A stretch of 64,000 nucleotides of DNA, taken from positions 620,001-684,000 of the forward strand of contig NZ_CP033068.1 in assembly GCF_003668995.1 (NCBI RefSeq), read 5' to 3'. The stretch comes from Flavobacterium sp. 140616W15 (lineage in GTDB: Bacteria; Bacteroidota; Bacteroidia; Flavobacteriales; Flavobacteriaceae). The notes beneath the pieces were generated by a model. That model saw only the letters and a program-made list of their open reading frames with translations, did not search any database and was not told the origin of the DNA. Made by a program: the position numbers and the translations under genes. Shown piece by piece: positions 43,478 through 52,351 of this stretch. The first letter of the stretch is position 1, and each line of letters begins with the position of its first letter.

Positions 43478-44890
43478 CTAGCGTAGTTCCAAAAGTACAA
43501 CATTTTCTACGTGATGTGTTTGTGGGAACATATCTACTGGACGTACACGTGTTACTTTGTATTTTTCATCCATTAAAGCTAAATCACGAGCCTGTGTAGC
43601 CGAGTTACAACTTACGTAAACTACTTTTTGAGGTGCAATTTTCATAATTTGTTCAATTACGTCTTTGTGCATCCCATCACGAGGCGGATCGGTTATAATA
43701 ACATCTGGTTTACCATGGGTAGCAATAAAACTTTCGTTGAATACAACTTTCATGTCTCCAACAAAAAACTCACAATTGGTAATGTTATTGCGTTCGGCAT
43801 TTGCTTTTGCATCTATAATTGCCTCAGGAACACTTTCTACACCAATTACTTTTTTTGCTTTTTTAGAAACAAATTGTGCAATTGTTCCAGTTCCTGTGTA
43901 AAGATCATAAACAGTTTCATGACCAGAAAGTCCTGCAAAATCTCTAGTTATTTTGTATAGTTCATATGCTTGATCAGAATTGGTTTGGTAGAATGATTTT
44001 GCATTTATGCTAAACTTTAAACCTTCCATTTCTTCCAAAATGTAATCTCTGCCTTTATATAGCTTTACATCTTGATCGTAGATTGTATCGTTTGCTTTTC
44101 CGTTTACAACATATTGTAGTGATGTTATTTGTGGAAATTTCTCGTATAGATGATCCAAAAGTAATTCTCTGTTGGCTTTGTCTTCTTCAAAGAATTGAAT
44201 CAATACCATGATTTCTCCAGTTGAAGCAGTACGAATCATAAATGTTCTTAATAAACCAGAATGTTCTCTTGGATTAAAGAAGGCTAGGTTATGTTCGTTA
44301 GCAAAAGCTCTGATTTCGTTTCTAATTGCATTTGAAGGGTCTTCTTGCAGATGACATTTAGTGATGTCTAGAATTTTATCCCACATTTTTGGAATGTGAA
44401 AACCTAATGCATTACGATTTCCTAAATCTTCAGTACTTTCTATTTCTTTTTCAGTTAACCAACGGCTATTTGAAAATGAAAATTCCATTTTGTTTCTGTA
44501 GAAAAATTGTTTTTCTGAACCTAAAATAGCTTCAAATTCAGGAAGTTCTATTTTACCAATACGTTGTAAATGGTTTTTAACTTCATTTTGTTTGTAATAC
44601 AACTGTTGGCTGTATTTCATGTTTTGCCATTTGCATCCTCCACAAACACCAAAATGATCACAAATTGGTTCTATGCGATGTTCTGATAATTCATGAAATT
44701 TAACTGCTTTTCCTTCATAATACGCTTTGCGTTTCTTGAAAGTTTGCACATCTACCACATCTCCCGGGACTACGTTCGGGATAAATATTACTTTTCCGTC
44801 GGGAGCTTTTGCTACCGATACGCCTTTTGCTCCAGCATCAAGGACTTGTATTTGATGAAAGACAACTTTGTCTGTATTTTTTCTTCCCAT
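43478..44890 (-). CDS. rlmD: 23S rRNA (uracil-5)-methyltransferase, RlmD type
   Basis: 470 residues. N-terminal TRAM domain; iron-sulfur ligands in CDHFGVCGGCKWQNM and later C in ITKCHL; methyltransferase motif VYDLYTGTGTIAQFVSKKAKKVIGVE; catalytic motif IIITDPPRDGMHKDV and the nucleophilic cysteine in VVYVSCNSATQARDLAL. These are the TrmA/RlmD family features. RlmD methylates U1939 of 23S rRNA in E. coli; the exact site here is assumed, not shown. Heads the unit with DUF6452 and DUF6048. Confidence 0.85.
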   Translation of the reverse strand: MGRKNTDKVVFHQIQVLDAGAKGVSVAKAPDGKVIFIPNVVPGDVVDVQTFKKRKAYYEGKAVKFHELSEHRIEPICDHFGVCGGCKWQNMKYSQQLYYKQNEVKNHLQRIGKIELPEFEAILGSEKQFFYRNKMEFSFSNSRWLTEKEIESTEDLGNRNALGFHIPKMWDKILDITKCHLQEDPSNAIRNEIRAFANEHNLAFFNPREHSGLLRTFMIRTASTGEIMVLIQFFEEDKANRELLLDHLYEKFPQITSLQYVVNGKANDTIYDQDVKLYKGRDYILEEMEGLKFSINAKSFYQTNSDQAYELYKITRDFAGLSGHETVYDLYTGTGTIAQFVSKKAKKVIGVESVPEAIIDAKANAERNNITNCEFFVGDMKVVFNESFIATHGKPDVIITDPPRDGMHKDVIEQIMKIAPQKVVYVSCNSATQARDLALMDEKYKVTRVRPVDMFPQTHHVENVVLLELR

Positions 44891-45047
44891 AGCGCAAAAA
44901 TAAGGGTTTGTAAACTTTTATAAATTTAAATTTGAAAATATTTTATCAAATTCTTTTATTTAACATTTCTTTTGTGTTTAAAAGTTAACTTTGTTTTAAT
45001 CTAGAATCCCAAATTCTACGGCTTAATCAGGAACTTATGCTATTTTT

Positions 45048-46124
45048 ATGAAGTTGTATCACGTATTGTCAAATGTTAGTTTTTTGAAGAAAAGCTATGC
45101 GTTTAAATTTCTATTTGTCGCTTTTATAGGTATTCATATTCCGTTAATCGGGATTTTATTTTTTGTGCTTTACAGTAATCATTCAATTTCGGCTAATTCT
45201 ATTTTGATTTTTTCTTTAGTGATGACTTTATTTGCTACTGCAGTTACGTTGTTGATTATTAATCAATTAATAAGGCCGATTGTTGTAGCATCAAAAGCCT
45301 TGAATGAGTATAGGATGAATCGCAAGGTGTCTATTTTGCCTTCTCAATACGAGGATGAAGCGGGGTTGTTAATGCGTAATATTCAGGAGTCTATCGAAGA
45401 GTCGGAGAGTTTTATCAACGAAAAACAAGATTTGATTTATATGATTTCTCATGATTTACGAAATTTTGCTGGAAACCCTCAAGGATTAGCAAAGTTAATT
45501 ATAGAGGAAAATCCATCAGATTCGGTTAAGAACATGGCAGAATTAATTTGTGAATCAACAGATTTACAGTTTCGATATATAGAAAATTTCATTAAATTAT
45601 TAAAACAACAAGATGAAATTGCTAAATCGAGTTCGGTAGATAAATTAATTCAGATAGCTCTAATTCTTCCTGCTGTAAAGGAACAAGTATCTCAGCTTTT
45701 AGTTCATAAAAATATTAAACTAGTTTCTGATATCACTGTTGATGAAGCTGTGCTTAAAATTGACGCTGAATTGTTAATTCAGGTTTTAGTTAACTTGATT
45801 AGTAATGCAATTAAATTTTCTTATACAGGAAGTGAAATCTCATTATGTATTTTTAAAGAAGAGGAAAGGATCGTTTTTATTGTTTCCGATAATGGAATTG
45901 GATTTGATCAAACTCAAATTGAAGAAATGTTTAAAAAATTTACTAAAATGGGTAAATTAGGAACTGCCAATGAAACCTCTACAGGTATTGGATTGTATTT
46001 GTGTAAAAAGATAATTGATAAAAACGGAGGGAAATTGAGCGCAATAAGTCTTGGTAGAAATAGAGGAGCTACTTTTACTATCGTTTTTGAAAAAGAGACA
46101 ATTTTTAACGCAGCTTCTTTTTAA
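45048..46124 (+). CDS. Orphan sensor histidine kinase
   Basis: 358 residues: two membrane helices (about 18-42 and 48-73), a HAMP-like linker (INQLIRPIVVASKALNEYRMNR), H-box ISHDLRNFAG (about residue 134), N-box NLISNAIKFS, G1 DNGIGFD and G2 TGIGLYLCKK. No response-regulator gene is adjacent. No periplasmic sensor domain is present: the loop between helices is very short, so the signal may be sensed within the membrane. A TAACTTTG element (44986-44993) fits a -7 box. Confidence 0.9.
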   Translation: MKLYHVLSNVSFLKKSYAFKFLFVAFIGIHIPLIGILFFVLYSNHSISANSILIFSLVMTLFATAVTLLIINQLIRPIVVASKALNEYRMNRKVSILPSQYEDEAGLLMRNIQESIEESESFINEKQDLIYMISHDLRNFAGNPQGLAKLIIEENPSDSVKNMAELICESTDLQFRYIENFIKLLKQQDEIAKSSSVDKLIQIALILPAVKEQVSQLLVHKNIKLVSDITVDEAVLKIDAELLIQVLVNLISNAIKFSYTGSEISLCIFKEEERIVFIVSDNGIGFDQTQIEEMFKKFTKMGKLGTANETSTGIGLYLCKKIIDKNGGKLSAISLGRNRGATFTIVFEKETIFNAASF

Positions 46125-46166
46125 TAGATATGTTTCTTTTTGTATGAGGTAAAGGAAATAAAATTT

Positions 46167-46218
46167 AAAGTTGCAAAGGATTTTAATACGCTACGTTTTT
46201 AAAAGCCTTTGCAACTTT
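46167..46218. terminator. Convergent terminator from CAAAG repeat words
   Basis: AAAGTTGCAAAGG (46167-46179) pairs with CCTTTGCAACTTT (46206-46218) across a 26-base loop; T-run follows. It lies between the kinase gene (plus) and cysM (minus) and uses the same words as the repeat at 1938-2110. Confidence 0.7.
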
Positions 46219-46224
46219 GTTTTT

Positions 46225-47112
46225 TTAATCAAATAAATCAGAAGATAAATATCGGTCTCCTCGATCACAAATTATAGCTACAATTACGCCAGATTCTAGT
46301 TGATTCGCAATTTTTAAAGCTACAGCTACTGAGCCTCCGCTACTCATTCCTGCAAAAATGCCTTCTTCTAAGGCTAATCGTTTGGTCATTTCGCGTGCTT
46401 CTTGTTCGCTTATATCAATAACTGTATCTACTTTTTTTGCATCAAATATTTTTGGTAAATATTCTTTAGGCCATTTTCTGATTCCAGGAATTTGTGAACC
46501 ATCGCTAGGTTGCGCTCCTATTATTTGAATAGTATTGTTTTTTTCTTTAAGATAAGTCGATGTACCAATAATAGTTCCTGTGGTTCCCATTGCAGAAACA
46601 AAATGAGTTATTTGTCCATCAGTATCTTTCCATATTTCAGGACCGGTAGTTTTGTAATGTGCTTTCCAATTGTCTTCGTTTGCAAATTGATTAAGCATGA
46701 TGTAACCACCTTCGGCAACTTTTCTTTCTGCATAATCTCTTGAGCCAATTATTCCTTCGCTAGCAGGTGTCAAAATAACGGTAGCGCCATAGGCACGCAT
46801 GGTTTGTACACGTTCTTTTGTAGAGTCTTCAGGAAGTATTAATTCGATGTTGATGCCCATTAATTGTGCAATCATAGCTAAAGCGATTCCTGTATTACCA
46901 CTTGTAGGCTCAATAAGCTTATCGCCTTTTTTGATATCGCCTCTTTCTAGAGCTGAAAAAATCATATTGTATGCCGCTCTATCTTTTACGCTACCACCAG
47001 GATTGTTTCCTTCAAGTTTTAATAAAAGTTTTACGTTTTTGTTCTTTACTAAGTTCACTGTTTCCATCAAAGGAGTGTTTCCTATCAGGTTTACTAATGT
47101 ATGAGTGTTCAT
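46225..47112 (-). CDS. cysM: Cysteine synthase (CysM-like)
   Basis: 295 residues; pyridoxal-phosphate lysine in NPGGSVKDRAAYN (K43), phosphate loop PTSGNTGIA (about 68-76), GTTGTIIG, and C-terminal SSGGSVAVAL. Catalyses O-acetylserine plus sulfide to cysteine. Assigned to the CysM side by the short length and the KDRAAY block, but CysK cannot be ruled out. The gap to the upstream cysE gene is one base, so both are translated from one transcript. With cysE upstream the two enzymes of cysteine synthesis from serine are paired. Confidence 0.9.
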   Translation of the reverse strand: MNTHTLVNLIGNTPLMETVNLVKNKNVKLLLKLEGNNPGGSVKDRAAYNMIFSALERGDIKKGDKLIEPTSGNTGIALAMIAQLMGINIELILPEDSTKERVQTMRAYGATVILTPASEGIIGSRDYAERKVAEGGYIMLNQFANEDNWKAHYKTTGPEIWKDTDGQITHFVSAMGTTGTIIGTSTYLKEKNNTIQIIGAQPSDGSQIPGIRKWPKEYLPKIFDAKKVDTVIDISEQEAREMTKRLALEEGIFAGMSSGGSVAVALKIANQLESGVIVAIICDRGDRYLSSDLFD

Positions 47113-47113
47113 G

Positions 47114-47893
47114 TTATTTCTTTTCTTTTACTTTAACTTCGGTTGTGGTAGTATTGGTAACAATCGATTTTTCTGGAATTGATTTAGTGATCCATGCATT
47201 TCCTCCAATAATACTGTCTTTGCCAATTGTAGTTTCGCCTCCTAAAATTGTAGCATTGGCATAGATGCAAACATTCTCTTCAACTGTAGGATGTCTTTTT
47301 GCATTTTTCATTTCTTTGGTAATGCTTAAAGCGCCTAATGTTACTCCTTGATATATTTTTACATGTTTTTTTATAACAGTAGTTTCTCCAATTACAATTC
47401 CTGTTGCGTGATCTATAAAAAATGGAGAAGCAATAGTTGCTCCTGCATGAATATCAGTTCCTGTAATACGATGCGCATATTCACTCATTAATCTTGAGAA
47501 GAGCAATAGGTCCAATTTGTATAATTCATGGCTTAATCGGTATATGGAGATAGCGTAAAAGCCAGGATAAGCTAGGTATACTTCTTCTAGGCTATTTGAT
47601 GCTGGGTCGTTTTCTAAAATATAGGTAGCATCTTGAATTAATTTTTCTAAAACAATTGGTAATTTTTCTAGAAATTGCTCCCAAATTGATTCACATGATT
47701 TTTCTGACTTTTTACAGGCGATTATAGCTATTTCTTTAAAACATTTTTCGAGTTCATTGATACTTTTATCTAATGGAGCATTAGAATCGAATAAAGTGTA
47801 AAAGAGCTTTTCTGTAAAATCTTCTGTTTTGGTTTTGATTCCATAGTTAATAGAAGAGTGGCTCTTTAAAGCATTTATGTTCTGAATAATCAT
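47114..47893 (-). CDS. cysE: Serine O-acetyltransferase
   Basis: 259 residues from ATG 47893 (MIIQNINALKSHS). A helical N-terminal region is followed by a left-handed beta-helix with hexapeptide repeats: TDIHAGATIASPFFIDHATGIVIGETTVIKKHVKIYQGVTLGALS and CIYANATILGGETTIGKDSIIGGNAWITKSIP. The catalytic histidine pair is in DIHAG and DHATG. Product: O-acetylserine for cysM. An in-frame GTG at 47905 would add four residues; the ATG is favoured. The C-terminus (TNTTTTEVKVKEKK) is unlike the end of well-known CysE, which binds CysK. Confidence 0.9.
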   Translation of the reverse strand: MIIQNINALKSHSSINYGIKTKTEDFTEKLFYTLFDSNAPLDKSINELEKCFKEIAIIACKKSEKSCESIWEQFLEKLPIVLEKLIQDATYILENDPASNSLEEVYLAYPGFYAISIYRLSHELYKLDLLLFSRLMSEYAHRITGTDIHAGATIASPFFIDHATGIVIGETTVIKKHVKIYQGVTLGALSITKEMKNAKRHPTVEENVCIYANATILGGETTIGKDSIIGGNAWITKSIPEKSIVTNTTTTEVKVKEKK

Positions 47894-48095
47894 ATTTTTT
47901 GTCACAATTATTAAATTGAATTGTTAGTTTGAAATGCTAAAAGTAATGTGTTTTTTGTAAATAGAAGTAGTAATTAGTTAAAGAAATTTAATCATTAACA
48001 TTCTGTTTGCAATAATTAAAAATAATTAATCAGCTTGAAAGTATCTAGTATAAAATGATTTAAAAGAGTAAATTAGCTTGTATAAATGTATCAAA

Positions 48096-48797
48096 ATGAA
48101 AACAAACGGAATGTTTAAAAGTGCTCTTTCTCATATTTATTATCCAGAAAGTGAAAAAGTTTCAGGAAAGGCTATTCAAAGTCCTATTTTGGCATTAATT
48201 ATTGCCGATCATCCTTCATTTACAAGAGAAGGATATATTTCTGTAAAGGAATTAAATGTGTTTCGTGAAAAATACATTTCAAATTATTTATCCGCAGAGT
48301 TAGGAGTGCTTTCTAATCTTGAAAAAAATGTAATGGGATCTCTAGCGGATCAGAAATTATTAGTAAGTGCTGTTGAAGATGAAGTAGAGGTTAGAAGCTT
48401 TGGTCAAAAAGTAGCTGATAAAGTAGCTGATTTCGGTGGAAGCTGGACTTTTATAATACTATTTATCGTTTTTATAATACTTTGGATTTCTATCAATATT
48501 TACATTTTGGTAAATAAAGGTTTTGATCCCTATCCGTTTATTTTACTTAATTTGATTTTGTCATGTGTTGCAGCTTTGCAAGCTCCAGTAATTATGATGA
48601 GTCAAAATCGTCAGGAAGAAAAAGATAGAGATAGAGCAAAAAAAGATTATATGATTAATCTAAAATCAGAATTAGAAATAAGAATGATGCATGAAAAGTT
48701 AGATCATTTAATTATGCATCAGCAACAAGAATTAATCGAAATTCAGAAAGTTCAAATCGAAATGATAAATGATATTTTGAGTCGGATTAAGAAATAG
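48096..48797 (+). CDS. DUF1003 membrane protein
   Basis: 233 residues from ATG 48096 (MKTNGMFKSALSHIYYPES). DUF1003 pattern: KVADKVADFGGSWTFIILFIVFIILWISINIYIL, FDPYPFILLNLILSCVAALQAPVIMMSQNRQEEKDR, followed by a long coiled-coil helix (KSELEIRMMHEKLDHLIMHQQQELIEIQ). Two membrane helices, function unknown (members were linked to cyclic-nucleotide or acid stress only loosely). An in-frame TTG at 48078 is an alternative start. Confidence 0.85.
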   Translation: MKTNGMFKSALSHIYYPESEKVSGKAIQSPILALIIADHPSFTREGYISVKELNVFREKYISNYLSAELGVLSNLEKNVMGSLADQKLLVSAVEDEVEVRSFGQKVADKVADFGGSWTFIILFIVFIILWISINIYILVNKGFDPYPFILLNLILSCVAALQAPVIMMSQNRQEEKDRDRAKKDYMINLKSELEIRMMHEKLDHLIMHQQQELIEIQKVQIEMINDILSRIKK

Positions 48798-48817
48798 ATT
48801 TTTTGATTTATGGAGCA

Positions 48818-49099
48818 TTAGTAATAGTGTTTGTATGCATAGCTCAATACCATAATTAGACTATTAAGGATACCGAAAAACCAAAGTGTTTTTTTGTAAT
48901 TCCGGCTTTTATCAAAAAAATATAAAGCAACAATTCCTAAAAATAAAAGGGTAGTATATAGCGCTGGATACATTTCAAAAGCAGCTTTAAAATCACCTTG
49001 AAAAAGTAAGAATAAAGCACGTTGAAATCCACATCCTAAACACTCTATTCCGAAGAGGGTTTTACTTAGGCAAGGCAGCATATATTTTTCTAGGTTCAA
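48818..49099 (-). CDS. DUF2752 small membrane protein
   Basis: 93 residues. The signature CPGCGxxRA-like block of DUF2752 is GIECLGCGFQRALFLLFQGDFKAAF; helices at about 45-65 and 70-90. Function unknown. Convergent with the DUF1003 gene and with no neighbour on its own strand. Confidence 0.8.
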   Translation of the reverse strand: MNLEKYMLPCLSKTLFGIECLGCGFQRALFLLFQGDFKAAFEMYPALYTTLLFLGIVALYFFDKSRNYKKTLWFFGILNSLIMVLSYAYKHYY

Positions 49100-49205
49100 G
49101 AGATTTGTCTTTTTACAATTTTACGAAAAATAGTTCAATCTGTTTCAAGAATAATTAAATGCTATTTTAAAGTTGATTACTTTTGAAATCTGATAATTTA
49201 TAAAA

Positions 49206-49391
49206 ATGAAAAAGTTAAGAATCCCGATAATGATAATTGCAATTTTGATTGCATTATATGAGCAGTCATCTACTGATAAAAATGTATACATTACAATTGT
49301 AGCGATTGTAATTTTTATGATAGGGATGATGCAGTTGAGTGCAAAAACGCCAAGTAAAAATCAAGATAAAGAGGAGCAAGATGTTGAATAA
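49206..49391 (+). CDS. Very small membrane protein upstream of smr
   Basis: 61 residues, two hydrophobic helices (MKKLRIPIMIIAILIALYEQ and NVYITIVAIVIFMIGMMQLS), then KTPSKNQDKEEQDVE. Stop codon overlaps the start of the smr-like gene (ATG 49381), indicating coupled translation. No family. Confidence 0.55.
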   Translation: MKKLRIPIMIIAILIALYEQSSTDKNVYITIVAIVIFMIGMMQLSAKTPSKNQDKEEQDVE

Positions 49392-49932
49392 AGGAGATAA
49401 GGTTTCGGTTCTGGATGAAGCTATAAATGGAGTAGTGTTATCGGTTAAAAATAACGAGGTAACTATAGAAACAGAAGATGGGTTTGTGATGACATTTTTT
49501 GTCAATGAATTAATTAAAATGCATGATTCCAGTAATTTAATGAATTCTATTAAAAGAATTAATTTAAGTGAGGTTTCAAAAGAGAAAGAAGAACCAAAAG
49601 CAAGGAGTTTTGTAAAAGAACGCAAGGATAAACGTGAAATTCCAGCACCAGAATTTGATTTGCATATCGAGAAATTAGTACCAAATAAACGCGGGATGTC
49701 TAATTATGATATTTTGACTTTACAGACAGAAACTGCAAAGCGACATATCGAATTTGCGATTAGAAATCGCATTCCTAAAATTGTTTTTATTCATGGTGTT
49801 GGTGAAGGAATTTTGAAAGCTGAGCTTGATTTTTTATTGGGGCGTTATGATGGAATTGATTTTCAAGATGCCAATTATCAAAAATATGGTTTAGGCGCAA
49901 CCGAGGTTTATTTTAAACAAAATACCAAATAA
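49381..49932 (+). CDS. Smr-domain protein
   Basis: 183 residues from ATG 49381 (MLNKGDKVSVLDEAING). The N-terminal half is a small beta domain (VVLSVKNNEVTIETEDGFVMTFFVNELIKM). The C-terminal Smr domain (about 100-180) contains PEFDLHIEKLVP, LTLQTETAKRHIEFAIRNRIPKIVFIHGVGEGILKAELDFLL and YGLGATEVYF, as in the MutS2 C-terminal nuclease. Members nick branched DNA or RNA. A longer frame to 49339 overlaps the upstream gene and is not used. Confidence 0.85.
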   Translation: MLNKGDKVSVLDEAINGVVLSVKNNEVTIETEDGFVMTFFVNELIKMHDSSNLMNSIKRINLSEVSKEKEEPKARSFVKERKDKREIPAPEFDLHIEKLVPNKRGMSNYDILTLQTETAKRHIEFAIRNRIPKIVFIHGVGEGILKAELDFLLGRYDGIDFQDANYQKYGLGATEVYFKQNTK

Positions 49933-49973
49933 AACAGGTTTTATGCTGTGAAATAAATTAGAGCTAAGCATAA

Positions 49974-50037
49974 AAAAAACGTCTATTTTTAAAAGAGAAT
50001 TTCATTGAGAAACTCATTTTAAAAATAGACGTTTTTT
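49974..50037. terminator. Long terminator hairpin
   Basis: A 21-base stem (AACGTCTATTTTTAAAA core) brackets an inner hairpin (GAGAATTTC/GAAACTC). The A/T runs at both ends allow use by the convergent genes. Confidence 0.8.
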
Positions 50038-50118
50038 GTAAGTTTTTTTTTTGAGAGAGTGTCAAAAAAAACTCAAAAAGAAATGTTTAATTATTCTTTT
50101 TGAGTGTTGATATTTGTT

Positions 50119-51105
50119 TTAATCTTTCTTAGTTATTATGGTTCCTAGGACAAAACTCTTTCCTAATTTGAAATCATTTTTATCTTTTTTTAATGTCGTA
50201 TTTCTAAGCGTTATTGTGTGTGAAAAGTTATTTGCATTGGTTGTTGTTGTAACTTCTATAATTCCACTGTCATCATCAATTTTTCCATTTACACCTGCCC
50301 AAATTTGAGTAATCGAGGGGTTAGCTGGAGGAATGGTTTTACAGAAATAATCAGCATCTACAGGAGCACCAGAAAATACGCGATAAAATAATTTATTTGT
50401 TATATCGTTAATCAAACCTGTTCTTGGCTCATTTGGTGGTGTGACTTTGTTTACTATTAAAGAAGGGTCTATGTTGTCAATAGTAAGTGATGCTTTATCA
50501 TTGAAATTATATATCTGTTTTGTAACAGAACATTGATTTGCGTTTGATGGATTAAAAGTTAGCGGCAAGGCATCTATTGTGGTTGTAAAATCTCCAAATG
50601 GGAATTTTTTTTCTGTTTGAGGACCACCAGGTTTGTTGAATGTAATATCTTTAAAAACGATACTATAGGTATATCCTTTTATTCTAGAACTATTGTTATC
50701 TAGGTCTGTATCTTTTTTTACTATTGTTGCTACTTGTATTATTCCGGATGTTGCTACCCATTCTTCAATTACATTAGGGGTTGCTGGTGGAATAACGTCG
50801 CAAATATTGTTTGTACTAACTTTACCGTTATAGGCACGATAAATAACTCGGTATAATTTAGTGTCGATACTGTATTTAAGGGTGTCACCATCAGTAGTAG
50901 GCTCGCCTGCAAAAACAGTTTTAGGTACATAAAGTAATAATGATTCCGTGTCTTTTAGTTTAAAAATAAGACTGCTTGTGGATTTTTCATCAGGGCAGTT
51001 TGATGGCTGTATGTTTTCAAAATCAATTTTTTCTACAGAAATATTTCCATCGTCACAACCGTTTAGAAGAAAGGCAAATAATGCTATGCTTACAATTTTT
51101 TTCAT
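50119..51105 (-). CDS. Lipoprotein with two tandem homologous domains
   Basis: 328 residues; lipobox LLNGC (cysteine 17). The mature part contains two related units of about 150 residues. Unit 1 (about 37-175) has KLYRVIYRAYNGKVSTNNICDVIPPATPNVIEEWVATSGIIQVAT; unit 2 (about 190-320) has KLFYRVFSGAPVDADYFCKTIPPANPSITQIWAGVNGKIDDDSGIIEVTT. Each carries one cysteine before IPPA and one in the N-terminal NCPDE or QCSVT segment, probably a disulfide. No catalytic motif or known family; beta-rich. Surface-exposed or periplasmic. Confidence 0.75.
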   Translation of the reverse strand: MKKIVSIALFAFLLNGCDDGNISVEKIDFENIQPSNCPDEKSTSSLIFKLKDTESLLLYVPKTVFAGEPTTDGDTLKYSIDTKLYRVIYRAYNGKVSTNNICDVIPPATPNVIEEWVATSGIIQVATIVKKDTDLDNNSSRIKGYTYSIVFKDITFNKPGGPQTEKKFPFGDFTTTIDALPLTFNPSNANQCSVTKQIYNFNDKASLTIDNIDPSLIVNKVTPPNEPRTGLINDITNKLFYRVFSGAPVDADYFCKTIPPANPSITQIWAGVNGKIDDDSGIIEVTTTTNANNFSHTITLRNTTLKKDKNDFKLGKSFVLGTIITKKD

Positions 51106-51178
51106 TACGTTTTTATTTGGAGCAAAAATAGTGAAAAAAATGATAATTGATATTTAAGAATAGACAATTGATATTTCT

Positions 51179-51186
51179 TAACTTTG
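51179..51186 (+). promoter_or_regulatory. -7 element (TAACTTTG) very close to the cysteine desulfurase start
   Basis: TAACTTTG ends only five bases before the ATG at 51192. If the transcript begins about six bases downstream, the leader is nearly absent, so this gene may be leaderless. No TTG at -33 with proper spacing was found. Confidence 0.4.
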
Positions 51187-51191
51187 CCACA

Positions 51192-52322
51192 ATGAAAAAA
51201 GTATATCTCGATAACGCCTCTACAACTGCCATACGACCAGAAGTCATTCAGGAGATGACCAAAGTAATGATTGAAGATTATGGTAATGCATCCTCTCCAC
51301 ATAGTTTTGGACGAAATGCCAAGACAATTTTAGAACTTTCAAGAAAAAGTATAGCTAAGCAATTAAATTGCTCGGCACAAGAAATTATTTTTACTTCTGG
51401 TGGTACCGAAGCTAATAATTGGATACTTCGTTCGGCTGTAAAAGACTTGAAAATCGAGCGAATAATAACTACTAAAATTGAGCATCATGCTATTTTGCAT
51501 ACCGCTTTGGTGTTAGAATCGGAATATAATATTACAATTGATTATGTAAATATTAACTCTGATGGATCGATTGACTTAACTCATTTGTCAAATTTGTTAT
51601 CAGAAGAGAAGAAGACTATTGTAAGTTTGATGCATGTTAATAATGAAATAGGGGTTGTTTTAGATTTAAACAGAGTTAGTGTCATATGTAAGCAATATGA
51701 TGTGTTGTTTCATTCGGATACGGTACAATCTGTGGGTAAAACAAAAATAGATTTACAAAGTTGTCCTTTGGATTTTATTGTTGCAAGTGCGCATAAGTTT
51801 CATGGCCCAAAAGGAATTGGTTTTGCTTTTGTTCGAAAAAACTCAGGATTGCAACCATTGCTTTTTGGCGGTGAGCAAGAAAAAGGATTGCGTGCAGGAA
51901 CTGAAGCGGTACATCAAATTGCAGGTATGGCAAAAGCTTTGACGCTTTCGTATGAAAATTTAGATAGCGAAAAAGAATATATTACAGGATTAAAAATGTA
52001 TTTGGTTAATCAGCTAGAAATTGAATTTCCAGACTTCAGAGTTAATGGAAATAAAGATGATTTCTATACAATTCTGAATGTAATATTACCCTTTTCCTCA
52101 GATAAAACGGCAATGTTACTATTTAGTTTAGATATGAAGGGAATAGCAGTTTCTAGAGGAAGCGCTTGTCAATCAGGAAGTGTACGCCCATCACATGTAT
52201 TAAAAGAAATGCTATCGGAAGCTGATTTGAAACTTCCGAATTTGCGAATTTCTTTAAGTCATTACAATACCAAAGAGGACATTGATTGGTTAATTGAAAG
52301 CTTGAAGCTAATTGATAATTAA
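51192..52322 (+). CDS. Cysteine desulfurase (IscS/NifS family)
   Basis: 376 residues from MKKVYLDNASTTAI. Pyridoxal-phosphate lysine in ASAHKFHGPKG (K202); catalytic cysteine in SRGSACQSGSVRPSHVL (C326). Aminotransferase class V fold; N-terminal TSGGTEANNW block. It supplies sulfur from cysteine for iron-sulfur clusters or tRNA thiolation. The IscU scaffold is not nearby. The short catalytic loop supports IscS/NifS type I rather than SufS. A frame starting at 51147 is longer but lacks any sequence support. Confidence 0.9.
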   Translation: MKKVYLDNASTTAIRPEVIQEMTKVMIEDYGNASSPHSFGRNAKTILELSRKSIAKQLNCSAQEIIFTSGGTEANNWILRSAVKDLKIERIITTKIEHHAILHTALVLESEYNITIDYVNINSDGSIDLTHLSNLLSEEKKTIVSLMHVNNEIGVVLDLNRVSVICKQYDVLFHSDTVQSVGKTKIDLQSCPLDFIVASAHKFHGPKGIGFAFVRKNSGLQPLLFGGEQEKGLRAGTEAVHQIAGMAKALTLSYENLDSEKEYITGLKMYLVNQLEIEFPDFRVNGNKDDFYTILNVILPFSSDKTAMLLFSLDMKGIAVSRGSACQSGSVRPSHVLKEMLSEADLKLPNLRISLSHYNTKEDIDWLIESLKLIDN

Positions 52323-52340
52323 CAACTGTTAATTATCAAT
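52311..52340. terminator. Convergent terminator overlapping the stop codon
   Basis: ATTGATAATTAA (52311-52322) pairs with TTAATTATCAAT (52329-52340) across a six-base loop. Ts of the right side and As of the left side are few, so it may be weak. Confidence 0.5.
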
Positions 52341-52351
52341 TAGTTCTAAAA

